Shown here: in pieces, positions 34,075 through 42,635 of the stretch
Layout of the letters: each line of letters starts with the position of its first letter
Position numbering within the stretch: the first letter of the stretch is position 1
NCBI RefSeq assembly: GCF_026342735.1
Contig: NZ_JAPEMM010000001.1
Span: 4,960,001-5,024,000 of the forward strand
Source of the DNA: Streptomyces sp. NBC_00193
GTDB taxonomy: Bacteria > Actinomycetota > Actinomycetes > Streptomycetales > Streptomycetaceae
Length of the DNA: 64,000 nt
Direction of reading: 5' to 3'
Program-made: the position numbers and the translations under genes
The notes under the pieces: model-generated
Database searches by the model: none
Told to the model about the DNA's origin: nothing
What the model saw: the letters and a program-made list of their open reading frames with translations, nothing else

Positions 34075-35598
34075 CTAGCCTCCCGTGACCCGTCGCGGGA
34101 GGTTCAGGGGGTTGGCCTCGCGCAGTTCCGCCGGGAGCAGGGCGTCCGGCACCGACTGGTAGGCCACCGGGCGCAGCCAGCGCTCGATCGCCGTGCCGCC
34201 GACCGAGGTGGAGTGGGAGGTCGCCGCCGGGTAGGGGCCTCCGTGGTGCTGGGCCGGGGCCACCGCCACACCGGTCGGCCAGCCGTTGACCACGACCCGC
34301 CCCGCCAGCGCCGTGACCTGGGAGATCAGCTCCGCCGCCGGACCCGGGCCGCCGTCCGCCTCGGCGGCCGACAGCTGCAGGGTCGCGGTGAGGTTTCCGG
34401 GGAGCCGCCCGAGCAGGGCGGCGGCCTCGTCCTGGCCGGCGTACCGGGCCAGCACGGTGACCGGGCCGAAGCACTCCTCCAGGAGCACCTCGTAGGGCCC
34501 GCCCTCCAGCAGGGTCCGCACGGGCACGCTCAGGTAGCCCGCGCCGACGGTGTGCTCGCCGCCCGAGCCGGGGGTGACGGGTGCGTCGACCCCGGGCAGC
34601 GCGGCGCGTTCGCGGACCCCGGCGACGAAGTTCTCCCGCATCCGGTGGTCGAGGAGCACCCCGGGCTCGGTCTCGCCGAGCGCCTTGGTCAGGGCACCCG
34701 CGAGCCGGTCCCCGTCCGCGCCCTCGGGTACGAGGACCAGGCCCGGCTTGACGCAGAACTGGCCGACGCCGAGCGTGACCGAGCCGGCCAGCCCGCCGCC
34801 GATCTCCTCGGCGCGTTCGGCGGCGGCCGCCGCGGTGACCACGACCGGGTTCAGGGAGCCCAGTTCCCCGTGGAAGGGGATCGGTACGGGCCGCGCGGCG
34901 GCGGCGTCGAACAGGGCCCGCCCGCCCCGGATGGACCCGGTGAACCCGGCGGCGCTGATCAGCGGGTGCCGGATCAGCTCCAGGCCCGCGTCGAACCCGT
35001 GGACCACGGCGACGACCTCGGCCGGCAGTCCGGCGACCACGGCGGCCCGGCGCAGGAGCGAGGCGCACAGCTCGGAGGTGGCCGGGTGGTCGGGGTGCGC
35101 CTTGACCACGACCGGGCAGCCCGCGGCCAGCGCGCTGGCGGTGTCGCCGCCGGGCACGGAGAAGGCGAGGGGGAAGTTGGAGGCGGCATAGACCGCGACC
35201 ACGCCCAGCGGCACCTTGTAGCGGCGCAGCTCGGGGCGGGGAGGGGCGGTGGTGGGATCGGCGCGGTCGATGCGGATGTCGAGGTAGGAGCCCTCGTCCA
35301 CGGCGTCGGCGAAGGCGCGGAACTGGCCCGTGGTGCGGGCCAGCTCGCCGGTGAGCCGGCCGGGTCCGAGCGCGGTCTCGGCGTCGGCGGCCTCGATGAC
35401 GTGGGAAGCTGCCTCGTCGAGGAGATCGGCGGCGGTGCGCAGGAAGGCGGCGCGCCTCCCGGCGTCGGCCAGCGAGCCGCGGGCGGCGTGGGCCGCGCGC
35501 ACGGCTTCGTCCACCTCCCGGGGTGTGGCCTCCACCGCAACCTGCTCGCGGTGCTTCCCGGTGCGGGGGTCCACACTCCAGACTGGTGTTGCTGCCAT
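34075..35598 (-). CDS. Alpha-ketoglutaric semialdehyde dehydrogenase (NADP+)
   Basis: 507 aa aldehyde dehydrogenase. General base Glu 245 (FHGELGSLNP) and catalytic Cys 282 (GVGQFCVKPG) are present, plus ASNFPLAFSVPGGDTASALAAGCPVVVKAHP, the cofactor region typical of the KGSADH class acting in sugar-acid, hydroxyproline and glucarate breakdown. It would oxidise 2,5-dioxopentanoate to 2-oxoglutarate. Divergent from an IclR-type regulator with an inverted repeat between them, so probably inducible. Confidence 0.88.
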   Translation of the reverse strand: MAATPVWSVDPRTGKHREQVAVEATPREVDEAVRAAHAARGSLADAGRRAAFLRTAADLLDEAASHVIEAADAETALGPGRLTGELARTTGQFRAFADAVDEGSYLDIRIDRADPTTAPPRPELRRYKVPLGVVAVYAASNFPLAFSVPGGDTASALAAGCPVVVKAHPDHPATSELCASLLRRAAVVAGLPAEVVAVVHGFDAGLELIRHPLISAAGFTGSIRGGRALFDAAAARPVPIPFHGELGSLNPVVVTAAAAAERAEEIGGGLAGSVTLGVGQFCVKPGLVLVPEGADGDRLAGALTKALGETEPGVLLDHRMRENFVAGVRERAALPGVDAPVTPGSGGEHTVGAGYLSVPVRTLLEGGPYEVLLEECFGPVTVLARYAGQDEAAALLGRLPGNLTATLQLSAAEADGGPGPAAELISQVTALAGRVVVNGWPTGVAVAPAQHHGGPYPAATSHSTSVGGTAIERWLRPVAYQSVPDALLPAELREANPLNLPRRVTGG

Positions 35599-35639
35599 GG
35601 CGAACTGCCTCCTGGATCTACGCTGACCCGCGCGGATGC

Positions 35640-35655
35640 GTTCAGTATTGTGAAC
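35640..35655. promoter_or_regulatory. Inverted repeat GTTCA-N6-TGAAC, candidate IclR operator
   Basis: Perfect 5-bp arms, overlapped by a further GAAC-GCT-GTTC, in the 156-bp gap between the dehydrogenase and IclR genes. Likely site for the IclR protein. Confidence 0.5.
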
Positions 35656-35754
35656 GCTGTTCCGTTGGATGAATGATCACATCCACCGTGGACTCTATTT
35701 CCGTGTCTTCCGGGTTGACAAGAGACAGCAACAGACAGAGGGGCGCGAAGGCGG

Positions 35755-36540
35755 ATGACCACCACAGCTGAGTCGGGGGGCTCGGGCGCACCGGCGGCCG
35801 TCAAGTCGGCGGTACGCACGGTCCAGTTGCTGGAACACTTCGCTTCCCGGCCGGGGCTGCACAGCCTGGCCGACATCCAGAGCGACCTCTCCCTGCCCAA
35901 ATCCAGCCTCTACATGCTGCTGCGCACCCTGGTGAACCTGGGCTGGGTGGAGACGGACGCGACGGGCACGCGGTACGGCATCGGCGTACGGGCCCTGCTC
36001 GTCGGCAGCTCCTACATCGACGGCGACGAGGTGGTGGCGGCGGCGCGGCCCACGCTGGACCGGCTCTCCGACGACACGACGGAGACGATCCACCTGGCCC
36101 GCATGGACGGGACGAGCGTGGTCTACCTGGCGACCCGGCAGTCCCAGCACTACCTGCGGCCCTTCACCCGCGTCGGGCGGCGGCTGCCGGTGCACTCGAC
36201 GGCCCTCGGCAAGGCGCTGCTGGCCACGCACACGGACGAGGAAGTACGCGCACTGCTGCCGCGGCGCCTCGAAGCCGTCACCGAGCACACCATCACCGAC
36301 CGGGAGCAGCTGATCGAGGACCTGGCACTGGTGCGGGAGCAGGGGTACGCGGTGGACCGGGAGGAGAACACGCTCGGACTGCGCTGCTTCGGCGTGGCGG
36401 TGCCGTACCGGACGCCGGCGCGGGACGCGGTGAGCTGTTCGGTGCCGGTGGCGCGGCTGACGCCGGGGCACGAACGGGGCATCAAGGCGGCGCTGTTCGC
36501 GGCGCGCGACCGGCTGTCGGTGGTGACGCGGCGCATGTGA
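35755..36540 (+). CDS. IclR-family transcriptional regulator
   Basis: 261 aa. Winged helix at residues 20-85 (SAVRTVQLLEHFASRPGLHSLADIQSDLSL, LPKSSLYMLLRTLVNLGWVE) and an IclR effector domain (IHLARMDGTSVVYLATRQS, LPVHSTALGKALLATHTDEE, GYAVDREENTLGLRCFGVAVP). Likely controls the divergent KGSADH gene in response to a sugar acid or its breakdown product. Confidence 0.9.
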   Translation: MTTTAESGGSGAPAAVKSAVRTVQLLEHFASRPGLHSLADIQSDLSLPKSSLYMLLRTLVNLGWVETDATGTRYGIGVRALLVGSSYIDGDEVVAAARPTLDRLSDDTTETIHLARMDGTSVVYLATRQSQHYLRPFTRVGRRLPVHSTALGKALLATHTDEEVRALLPRRLEAVTEHTITDREQLIEDLALVREQGYAVDREENTLGLRCFGVAVPYRTPARDAVSCSVPVARLTPGHERGIKAALFAARDRLSVVTRRM

Positions 36541-36656
36541 GGCGGAGCCTCGGGCGCAGGCGGTGCGGTGGACGGCCCGGTTCCTCCCCCGGGCGGGGGA
36601 GACGGTTCCCCTTCAAGGGGGAGGTGGTGGCGGCGCCGGCGCGGGACCGTTGAGCC

Positions 36657-37652
36657 ATGACCACACGAGCCGTTCACACGTCGCGATCGACCAGCGGAGC
36701 GCAGCCGCCGGCCACCCGGCCGGGGGCCGGGCGCAGGTTCCTCCGGGCGGCGGCCATCGCCGCCACCGTGCCCTATCTGACGCTGAAGACCGCCTGGCTG
36801 GCCGGGAGCCACATCGGAATACCGGACGGCAGCGTGCTCCTGGAGCCGGGCAGCGCGTTCTTCACTGTGCTCAACGGCCTGTCGCTGGTCATGGACTCCA
36901 GCGTGGTCCTGCTGGTCCTGGTGCTCACCCGGCCCTGGGGGATGCGCGTGCCGTCCTGGCTGATGGTCCTGCCCGTCTTCATCGCCACCGGACTGCTGAC
37001 CCCGATCGTCCTCGGCTTCCCCGGCCAACTCCTCCTGCGGTCCATGGGAGGGGGGCCGGGCGAGGCCGCCCAAGAGGCCCAGCCGCCCTTCCTCGATCCC
37101 TGGGTCTTCAACGTGGTCTACCCCGGCTTCATCATCCAAGCCATAGCCCTGGCCGGGCTGTTCGTGCCCTATGCGCGCGAGCGCTGGGGCCGGCGCTGGC
37201 AGGGCGTCCTGGGGGAGCGGCTCCCGTCACCCACGGGGGTGGTGGCGGGAGCCGCGGCGGCGGTGGCCGCGGTGGTGGCGGCGACGCACGTGTACTGGGC
37301 CTTCGGCGGCACGGCCGGGCACAACGCGGACCAGATCGCGCAGTACTCCTCCGATACGGGTGTGGTCTCCTTCATCCACGCGATATGCGCCCTGACCGCA
37401 GCGGCGGGGGCGGTGCTGCTCGCCAGGGGCGGGGACCGGCGGGCGTGGTGGCCGCTGGCCGTGGCGTGGACCGGCTCGGCGGCGACCCTCTGCTGGGGCA
37501 TGTGGATGATGACCGCGGTGCTGGGCGGGGACCCCGGCCCGGGCGAACGCACGACCACCGCGACCTATCTGATCTACCCTGGCCAGATGATCGTCGGACT
37601 CCTCGCGGTCAGCGTCATGGCGCGGTTCCTCGCGACGCGACGGGCGGCCTGA
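36657..37652 (+). CDS. Hypothetical membrane protein, 331 aa
   Basis: Eight or so hydrophobic helices after a 25-residue polar N-terminus. Phrases: TVPYLTLKTAWLAGSHIGIP, GSAFFTVLNGLSLVMDSSVV, ATHVYWAFGGTAGHNADQIA and TTATYLIYPGQMIVGLLAVS. It lies 10 bp before a sensor kinase gene and is probably co-transcribed with it and the response regulator, so it may be part of the sensing system. No known family. Confidence 0.75.
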   Translation: MTTRAVHTSRSTSGAQPPATRPGAGRRFLRAAAIAATVPYLTLKTAWLAGSHIGIPDGSVLLEPGSAFFTVLNGLSLVMDSSVVLLVLVLTRPWGMRVPSWLMVLPVFIATGLLTPIVLGFPGQLLLRSMGGGPGEAAQEAQPPFLDPWVFNVVYPGFIIQAIALAGLFVPYARERWGRRWQGVLGERLPSPTGVVAGAAAAVAAVVAATHVYWAFGGTAGHNADQIAQYSSDTGVVSFIHAICALTAAAGAVLLARGGDRRAWWPLAVAWTGSAATLCWGMWMMTAVLGGDPGPGERTTTATYLIYPGQMIVGLLAVSVMARFLATRRAA

Positions 37653-37662
37653 AGGAGACCGT

Positions 37663-38977
37663 GTGGAGCGGCTGTTGGGGGCGCGGGCCCGGCTGCGCTG
37701 GGTGCACCAGATACTCGGCGGGGCCCTGCTGATGCCGTACTTCCTGCTGACGCAGGTGGCGGTCGGTGCCGCCGTGGGCGGGGTCAACGCGCTCAACTCC
37801 CTCCCGCTCAGCCTCGCCGCCTACGCCGCCGCCCTGCCGCTCGTGGCCGTCACCGGACTGTTCCGGCTGGTCCGGCCGATGTCCGTGGCCGCCGCCCGGG
37901 CCCTGTGCGGGGTGCCGGGGTCGCGGTTCGCCGAGGGGCCGGCCCGGAGCTGGGCGGCCCGGGGGCGGGCCTCGGCCTGGTGGACCCTGCACCTGGGGGT
38001 CGGCGCCCTGGTCAGCGGGATCAGCCTGGCGGTGCCGCCCATGGCGGGGGTGCTGCTCGCCCTGCCGTTCGTGAGCGCGCTTCGGGACCTGCCCGTCGGG
38101 CTCGGCCCGTTCGACGCACAGGCCCATCCCTACGTGGCCCCCCCTGCTCGGGATCGCGCTGCTGGCCGGGCTCGTGCTGTGTGCCGCCGGGGCGGGGGCG
38201 GTGCTGGCGCGGCTGGCGCCCGTACTGCTCGGGCCGACGGCCGCGGACCGGCTGGCGGCCGCCGAGGAGCGCGCCGCGGACCTGGCGGTCCGCAACCGGC
38301 TGGCGCGGGAGCTGCACGACGCAGTCGGGCACGCCCTGAGCGCGGTCACCCTCCAGGCGAGCGCCGCCCGGCGGGTGCTCGACAGCGACCCCGGCTTCGT
38401 ACGGGAGGCGCTGGCCGCGATCGAGGACACCACCCGGCGCACGGTGGGAGAGCTGGACGCCGTCCTCGGCCTGCTGCGCGAGGGCGACGGAGCGGGCGCC
38501 GGGGGGACCGGGCTCCCCGCCGCTCCGACGCTCGCCGCCGACCTCGACGGGCTGCTGGCCCGCAGCCGGGCCTCCGGGATCCCGATCACCGCCCGCCAGG
38601 ACCCGGGACCGGCCGGCGACTGGGGGCGGCTTCCGGAGATCGCCTCCCGTGAGGCGTACCGGATCGTCCAGGAGGGGCTGAGCAACGCGCTGCGGCACGG
38701 GACGGGCGCGGTCGATCTGCGGATCCTCGTACGAGTGCGCGGTGGGCAGGGGGAACCCGGTGGACAGGGGGAGCGCGGTGGATACGAGGAACTGGAGATC
38801 GCCATGACGAACGATCCGGCGGCCGCGGCCGCTCCGGGGGCCCGCACCACCGGGGGCCGGGGTCTGCAAGGAGCCGCCGAGCGGGCGGCGCTGCTCGGCG
38901 GGCAGGTCGAGGCCGGGCCGCACGAGGGCCGGTGGCGGCTGCGGGCCGTCCTCCCGCTCGGTGAGGGTGTCCGATGA
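37663..38977 (+). pseudogene. NarL-type sensor histidine kinase with a frameshift
   Basis: GTG 37663 (GAAGGAGA upstream) opens a frame with three to four helices (LRWVHQILGGALLMPYFLLTQ). It is in frame to VPYVAP-like PYVAP, where seven C bases (38138-38144) replace an expected six. After that the second frame continues the same protein: LLGIALLAGLVL, dimer/His box LARELHDAVGHALSAVTLQA, N-box SNALRHG and G-box GGRGLQGAAERAALLGG up to 38977. Removing one C would give a single kinase of about 438 aa. This is either a sequencing error or a real +1 mutation. The response regulator gene overlaps the end. Confidence 0.85.
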
Positions 38978-39693
38978 CGGGGCCGACGCCGCCGATGACG
39001 CCGCCGGCCCCGGAGACGGCCCCGCCGGCCCGCCCGCCGCTGCGGCTGGTCGTGGCCGACGACGAGCGGATGGTCCGTACCGCCCTGCGGGTCATCCTCG
39101 ATGCCGAGCCCGACCTGGAGGTCGTCGGGGAGGCGGCCACCGGAGCCGAGGCCGTGGCGGTGGTCCGGGCGCTCTCCCCGGACGTGGTGCTGATGGACGT
39201 GCGGATGCCGGAGATCGACGGCATCCGGGCCACCGAGCGGATCCTCGCCACCATGGCCGAGCCGCCCCGGATCGTCGTGGTCACCACCTTCGAGAACGAC
39301 GCCTACGTGTACGACGCGCTGCGCGCGGGAGCCGCCGGGTTCCTCCTCAAGCGGGCCGACCCCGACGAGCTGACCGCCGCGGTCCGGCTCGTGGCGCGCG
39401 GGGACTCGCTGCTCTTCCCGGCGGCCGTCCGCTCCCTGGCCGCCGCCCACACCCCGCCCGGGGCGGCCCCGGCCGCCGCGCCCTGGGTCGCCCGGCTCAC
39501 GGACCGGGAGGCCGACGTCCTGCGGCTGATGGCCGCCGGGCTCTCCAACCACGAGGTGAGCGAGCGGCTCGGAGTCGGCCCGCAGACGGTCAAGACGCAC
39601 GTGGCGGCGGTGCTGGCCAAGACCGGCTCCCGGGACCGGACCCAGGCGGTCATCGCGGCGTACGAGGGAGGGTTCCTCATGAAGAAAGGCTGA
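38974..39693 (+). CDS. NarL/FixJ-type response regulator
   Basis: 239 aa. Receiver domain with acidic pair DDE (residues 29-31), phospho-acceptor Asp 75 (VVLMDVRMPE), Thr in VVTTFEND and Lys in LLKRADPDEL. C-terminal LuxR-type helix-turn-helix LTDREADVLRLMAAGLSNHE, VGPQTVKTHVAAVLAKTG. An unusual Pro-rich 20-residue N-terminal tail precedes the receiver. ATG 38974 overlaps the kinase stop. Confidence 0.93.
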   Translation: MTGPTPPMTPPAPETAPPARPPLRLVVADDERMVRTALRVILDAEPDLEVVGEAATGAEAVAVVRALSPDVVLMDVRMPEIDGIRATERILATMAEPPRIVVVTTFENDAYVYDALRAGAAGFLLKRADPDELTAAVRLVARGDSLLFPAAVRSLAAAHTPPGAAPAAAPWVARLTDREADVLRLMAAGLSNHEVSERLGVGPQTVKTHVAAVLAKTGSRDRTQAVIAAYEGGFLMKKG

Positions 39694-39719
39694 GAACTCC
39701 GCCACAATCGGGGCAGAGC

Positions 39720-39745
39720 GGAACGGACGGGGCGGCTGGGGCGTC
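39720..39745 (+). promoter_or_regulatory. Sigma-E-like promoter of the PBP gene
   Basis: GGAAC (39720-39724), 17-nt spacer, CGTC (39742-39745), ten bases before the ATG. Resembles sigma-E promoters of cell envelope genes; spacing is within about one base of that consensus. Confidence 0.45.
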
Positions 39746-39755
39746 CTTCTGGGGG

Positions 39756-41210
39756 ATGAACAAGACGATCAGGCGTGCGTCGGTCTTCTGTCTGCTTCTG
39801 GTGCTGGCCCTGTTGGTGCGGGTCACCTGGGTGCAGGCGTACCAAGGCCAGGCCCTCGCAGACAACGACAACAACCGGCGCAACCTCATCGGGAAGTACG
39901 AGAACCCGTTGGGGAACATCATCGTGGGCGGGGAGGCGATCACCGGCTCCACGGACACGGGCGGCAAGGACTTCCGGTACAAGCGGACCTATGTCGACGG
40001 GCCGCTGTACGCGCCGGTCACCGGCTACAGCTCCCAGGCCTTCGGGTCGACCATGCTGGAGGGCGTCTACAAGAACATCCTCAACGGCACCGACAACCGG
40101 CTCAAGACGATCATGGACACGCTCACCAACAAGCGGGCGGCCCCGGGCAACGTGCTGACCACGATCGACAAGGACGTCCAGAAGGCCGGCTACGACGCGC
40201 TGCAGGGCAAGCAGGGCTCGGCCGTGGCGATCGACCCGGCGACGGGCGAGATCCTGGCCGTCGTGAACAACCCCTCCTTCGACCCGGGCAGCATCTCGGG
40301 CGCCGGTGACGCGGAGCAGAAGGCGTGGGACGCGCTCAATGCCAACCAGGGCAAGGCCATGGAGAACACGGCCCTGCGCAAGCCGCAGGCGCCCGGATCC
40401 ACCTTCAAGCTGGTCACCCTGGCGGCGGCCATCGAGAACGGCCTGGTCACGAACATCGACACGCCGACCGGGATCTCCGGCGACTACACGATCCCCGGGA
40501 CGAGGACCAAGCTGCGCAGCGAGGTGGACGACTCGCTCTGCAACAACGTTTCCCCGCGGACCGCGCTGAAGCTGTCCTGCAACAACGTCTTCGCGGAGTT
40601 CGCCCACAAGCTCGGCCAGGACAAGATGCGCGCCATGGCGGAGAAGCTCGGCTTCAACGTGGTGCAGAAGATCCCCGTCTGGACCAGCCCGCCCAGCAAG
40701 TACCCGTCGAAGAAGATGTCGGTCGACCAGGTCGCGCAGACGGGCATCGGCCAGTTCGACGTCCAGGCCACCCCGCTCCAGATGGCGATGGTGACGGCCG
40801 CGATCGAGAACGGCGGCAAGCTGGTCTCCCCGCACGAGGTCTCCGAGGTCACCGACTCCAACGGCAACGTGCTGGAGAGTTTCAAGAACCCGAAGTCCGA
40901 GCAGGTCATGAGCGCGAAGACCGCCTCGATGGTCCAGGACGCCATGCGGACGGTCGCCACCGAAGGCGGCGGCAAGAACGTCCAGATCCCGGGCGTCGAG
41001 TCGGGAGCCAAGACCGGTACCGCCCAGCGCGGCGTGAACAACAGCCTGCCGCCGCTCGCCTGGTACACCACGTACGGAAAGATGAACGGCAAGCAGATCG
41101 CGGTCACCGTCGTGATCGAGAACTCGGACACGGACCGCTCCGAGATCGGCGGCGGCAAGCTGGCCGCCCCGGTGGCGCAGAAGATGATGCAGGCCTGGCT
41201 GAAGAAGTAG
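39756..41210 (+). CDS. Penicillin-binding protein, monofunctional transpeptidase
   Basis: 484 aa class B-like PBP of the PbpA/FtsI type, as in S. coelicolor SCO1875 (recalled). One N-terminal membrane helix (VFCLLLVLALLVRVTWV), a pedestal domain, then the transpeptidase domain with the three motifs: Ser 215-TFK (PGSTFK), SCN at 274-276 and KTG at 419-421 (GAKTGTAQ). It cross-links peptidoglycan outside the membrane. ATG 39756 has GGGGG next to it. A terminator follows. Confidence 0.94.
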   Translation: MNKTIRRASVFCLLLVLALLVRVTWVQAYQGQALADNDNNRRNLIGKYENPLGNIIVGGEAITGSTDTGGKDFRYKRTYVDGPLYAPVTGYSSQAFGSTMLEGVYKNILNGTDNRLKTIMDTLTNKRAAPGNVLTTIDKDVQKAGYDALQGKQGSAVAIDPATGEILAVVNNPSFDPGSISGAGDAEQKAWDALNANQGKAMENTALRKPQAPGSTFKLVTLAAAIENGLVTNIDTPTGISGDYTIPGTRTKLRSEVDDSLCNNVSPRTALKLSCNNVFAEFAHKLGQDKMRAMAEKLGFNVVQKIPVWTSPPSKYPSKKMSVDQVAQTGIGQFDVQATPLQMAMVTAAIENGGKLVSPHEVSEVTDSNGNVLESFKNPKSEQVMSAKTASMVQDAMRTVATEGGGKNVQIPGVESGAKTGTAQRGVNNSLPPLAWYTTYGKMNGKQIAVTVVIENSDTDRSEIGGGKLAAPVAQKMMQAWLKK

Positions 41211-41212
41211 CC

Positions 41213-41243
41213 CGTGCCGGGAACCGGCAGGGTTCCCGGCACG
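41213..41243 (+). terminator. Terminator of the PBP gene
   Basis: Perfect 13-bp stem (41213-41225 with 41231-41243), 5-nt loop, starting 3 bp after the stop codon. Confidence 0.88.
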
Positions 41244-41254
41244 TTGTCCGTCCC

Positions 41255-41767
41255 ATGATCAGGACCGCGCAGCCCGAAGACCTCGACGCCATCGCAGCCC
41301 TCCACACCCGGGCCCGGTCCACCTATTACCGGGGCCGGATACCCGAGGAGGCCTACGGCGGCGCCGCCGAACTGGCGCGCACCCGCGAGGGCTGGTCCCG
41401 GGCGGTGGCCCGTGCCGCGGCGGACGGCGGGGTGCTGTGCGCGGAGAGCGGCGGCGAGCTCACCGGGGTGGCGGCCTACCGCACCGCCGACGGCGAGACC
41501 ACCCTCACCCAGCTGCACGTGGACCCCGTCCACTGGCGCCGCGGCACCGGGGCGGCCCTGCACGCCGCCTGCCTCGACGCCTGGCGCCGCGCGGGCGTCC
41601 GCCGGGTCCGCCTGGAGGTCTACGAGCACAACCTCCGCGCCCAGGCCTTCTACGCCACCCACGGCTGGCTCCCGGATCCCACCGGAGCCCGGGTCGCGGG
41701 CTCCCACCGCATCCTGTGGCTCACCGTGGGGGACGCGGCCGGGGAGACCCGGGAGGCCGGGGAGTGA
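41255..41767 (+). CDS. GNAT-family N-acetyltransferase
   Basis: 170 aa. MIRTAQPEDLDAIAALHTRA start, beta strand LTGVAAYRTADGETTLTQLHV, acetyl-CoA loop HWRRGTGAALHAACLDAWRR and VYEHNLRAQAFYATHGWLPD end. Complete GNAT fold; substrate unknown. ATG 41255 lies just after the PBP terminator and has no strong ribosome site. Confidence 0.88.
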   Translation: MIRTAQPEDLDAIAALHTRARSTYYRGRIPEEAYGGAAELARTREGWSRAVARAAADGGVLCAESGGELTGVAAYRTADGETTLTQLHVDPVHWRRGTGAALHAACLDAWRRAGVRRVRLEVYEHNLRAQAFYATHGWLPDPTGARVAGSHRILWLTVGDAAGETREAGE

Positions 41768-41775
41768 CCCGTCCG

Positions 41776-41802
41776 GGGAATGAGACGCGGCGGCAGGTGG
41801 TT
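41776..41802 (+). promoter_or_regulatory. Sigma-R promoter of the DsbA-like gene
   Basis: GGGAAT (41776-41781), exactly 18 nt, GTT (41800-41802). This is the full sigma-R consensus, 39 bp before the start of a CPWC thiol protein. Fits control by disulfide stress. Confidence 0.75.
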
Positions 41803-41841
41803 GAACGCGGAACAGTTGATTCCGTGGAGGGAAGAGGGAAC

Positions 41842-42552
41842 ATGCGCGTCGAGATCTGGAGCGACATCGCCTGCCCGTGGTGCTACATCGGCAAGGCCCG
41901 GTTCGCCAAGGGGCTGGCCGGCTTCGCACACCGCGAGGAGGTCGAGGTGGTCTACCGCTCCTTCGAGCTCGACCCGAACGGCCCCAAGGGCCAGGTGGCG
42001 CCCGTCCTGGAGATGCTGGCCAAGAAGTACGGCCGCACCCTCGACGAGGCCCGCGGCATGGAGGAGCACGTCGCCGCGAGCGCCCGCGCCGAGGGGCTGA
42101 CGTACCGCACGGAGGGCCGCGACCACGGCAACACCTTCGACATCCACCGCCTGCTGCACCTCGCCGCCGACCGTGGCCGCCAGGAAGAGCTGCTCGACCT
42201 CGCCTACCGCGCCAACTTCGGCGAGGAGCGCTCCGTCTTCGATCCCGAGGTGCTGGTCGCGCTCGCGGTCGAGGCCGGACTCGACGAGGCGGAGGCCCGG
42301 GCGGTGCTGGGCGACGAGTCCGCGTACGCCGCCGAGGTGCGGGCCGACGAGCGCGAAGCGGCCGAGCTGGGCGCGAACGCCGTGCCGTTCTTCGTGCTCG
42401 ACCGCCGCTTCGGGATCTCCGGAGGGCAGCCCGCGGAGGTGTTCACCAAGGCGCTGGAGCAGGCCTGGGCGGGCCGCGAGGTCCTCGCACCCGTCGCCCC
42501 CGAGGGCGAGGCGTGCGAGCCCGACGGGGCGTGCGCGGTGCCGACCCCCTAA
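41842..42552 (+). CDS. DsbA-family (FrnE-like) thiol oxidoreductase
   Basis: 236 aa cytoplasmic thioredoxin-fold protein with active site CPWC (Cys 11, Cys 14) right at the N-terminus (IWSDIACPWCYIGK), a helical insert (HGNTFDIHRLLHLAADRG) and cis-Pro region GANAVPFFVLDRRFGISGGQ. FrnE-type proteins protect against oxidative and disulfide stress. The ribosome site GGAGGG is clear. A second Cys pair, EACEPDGACAVP, sits at the C-terminus. Confidence 0.92.
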   Translation: MRVEIWSDIACPWCYIGKARFAKGLAGFAHREEVEVVYRSFELDPNGPKGQVAPVLEMLAKKYGRTLDEARGMEEHVAASARAEGLTYRTEGRDHGNTFDIHRLLHLAADRGRQEELLDLAYRANFGEERSVFDPEVLVALAVEAGLDEAEARAVLGDESAYAAEVRADEREAAELGANAVPFFVLDRRFGISGGQPAEVFTKALEQAWAGREVLAPVAPEGEACEPDGACAVPTP

Positions 42553-42635
42553 GGCCCTGCCATAAGTAGCCCTTTGGGGTGGTGAGCGAAACCAGGCAAT
42601 GGACTTTGGGTTGGTCCTGGCGCAGAGTGAAGGGC

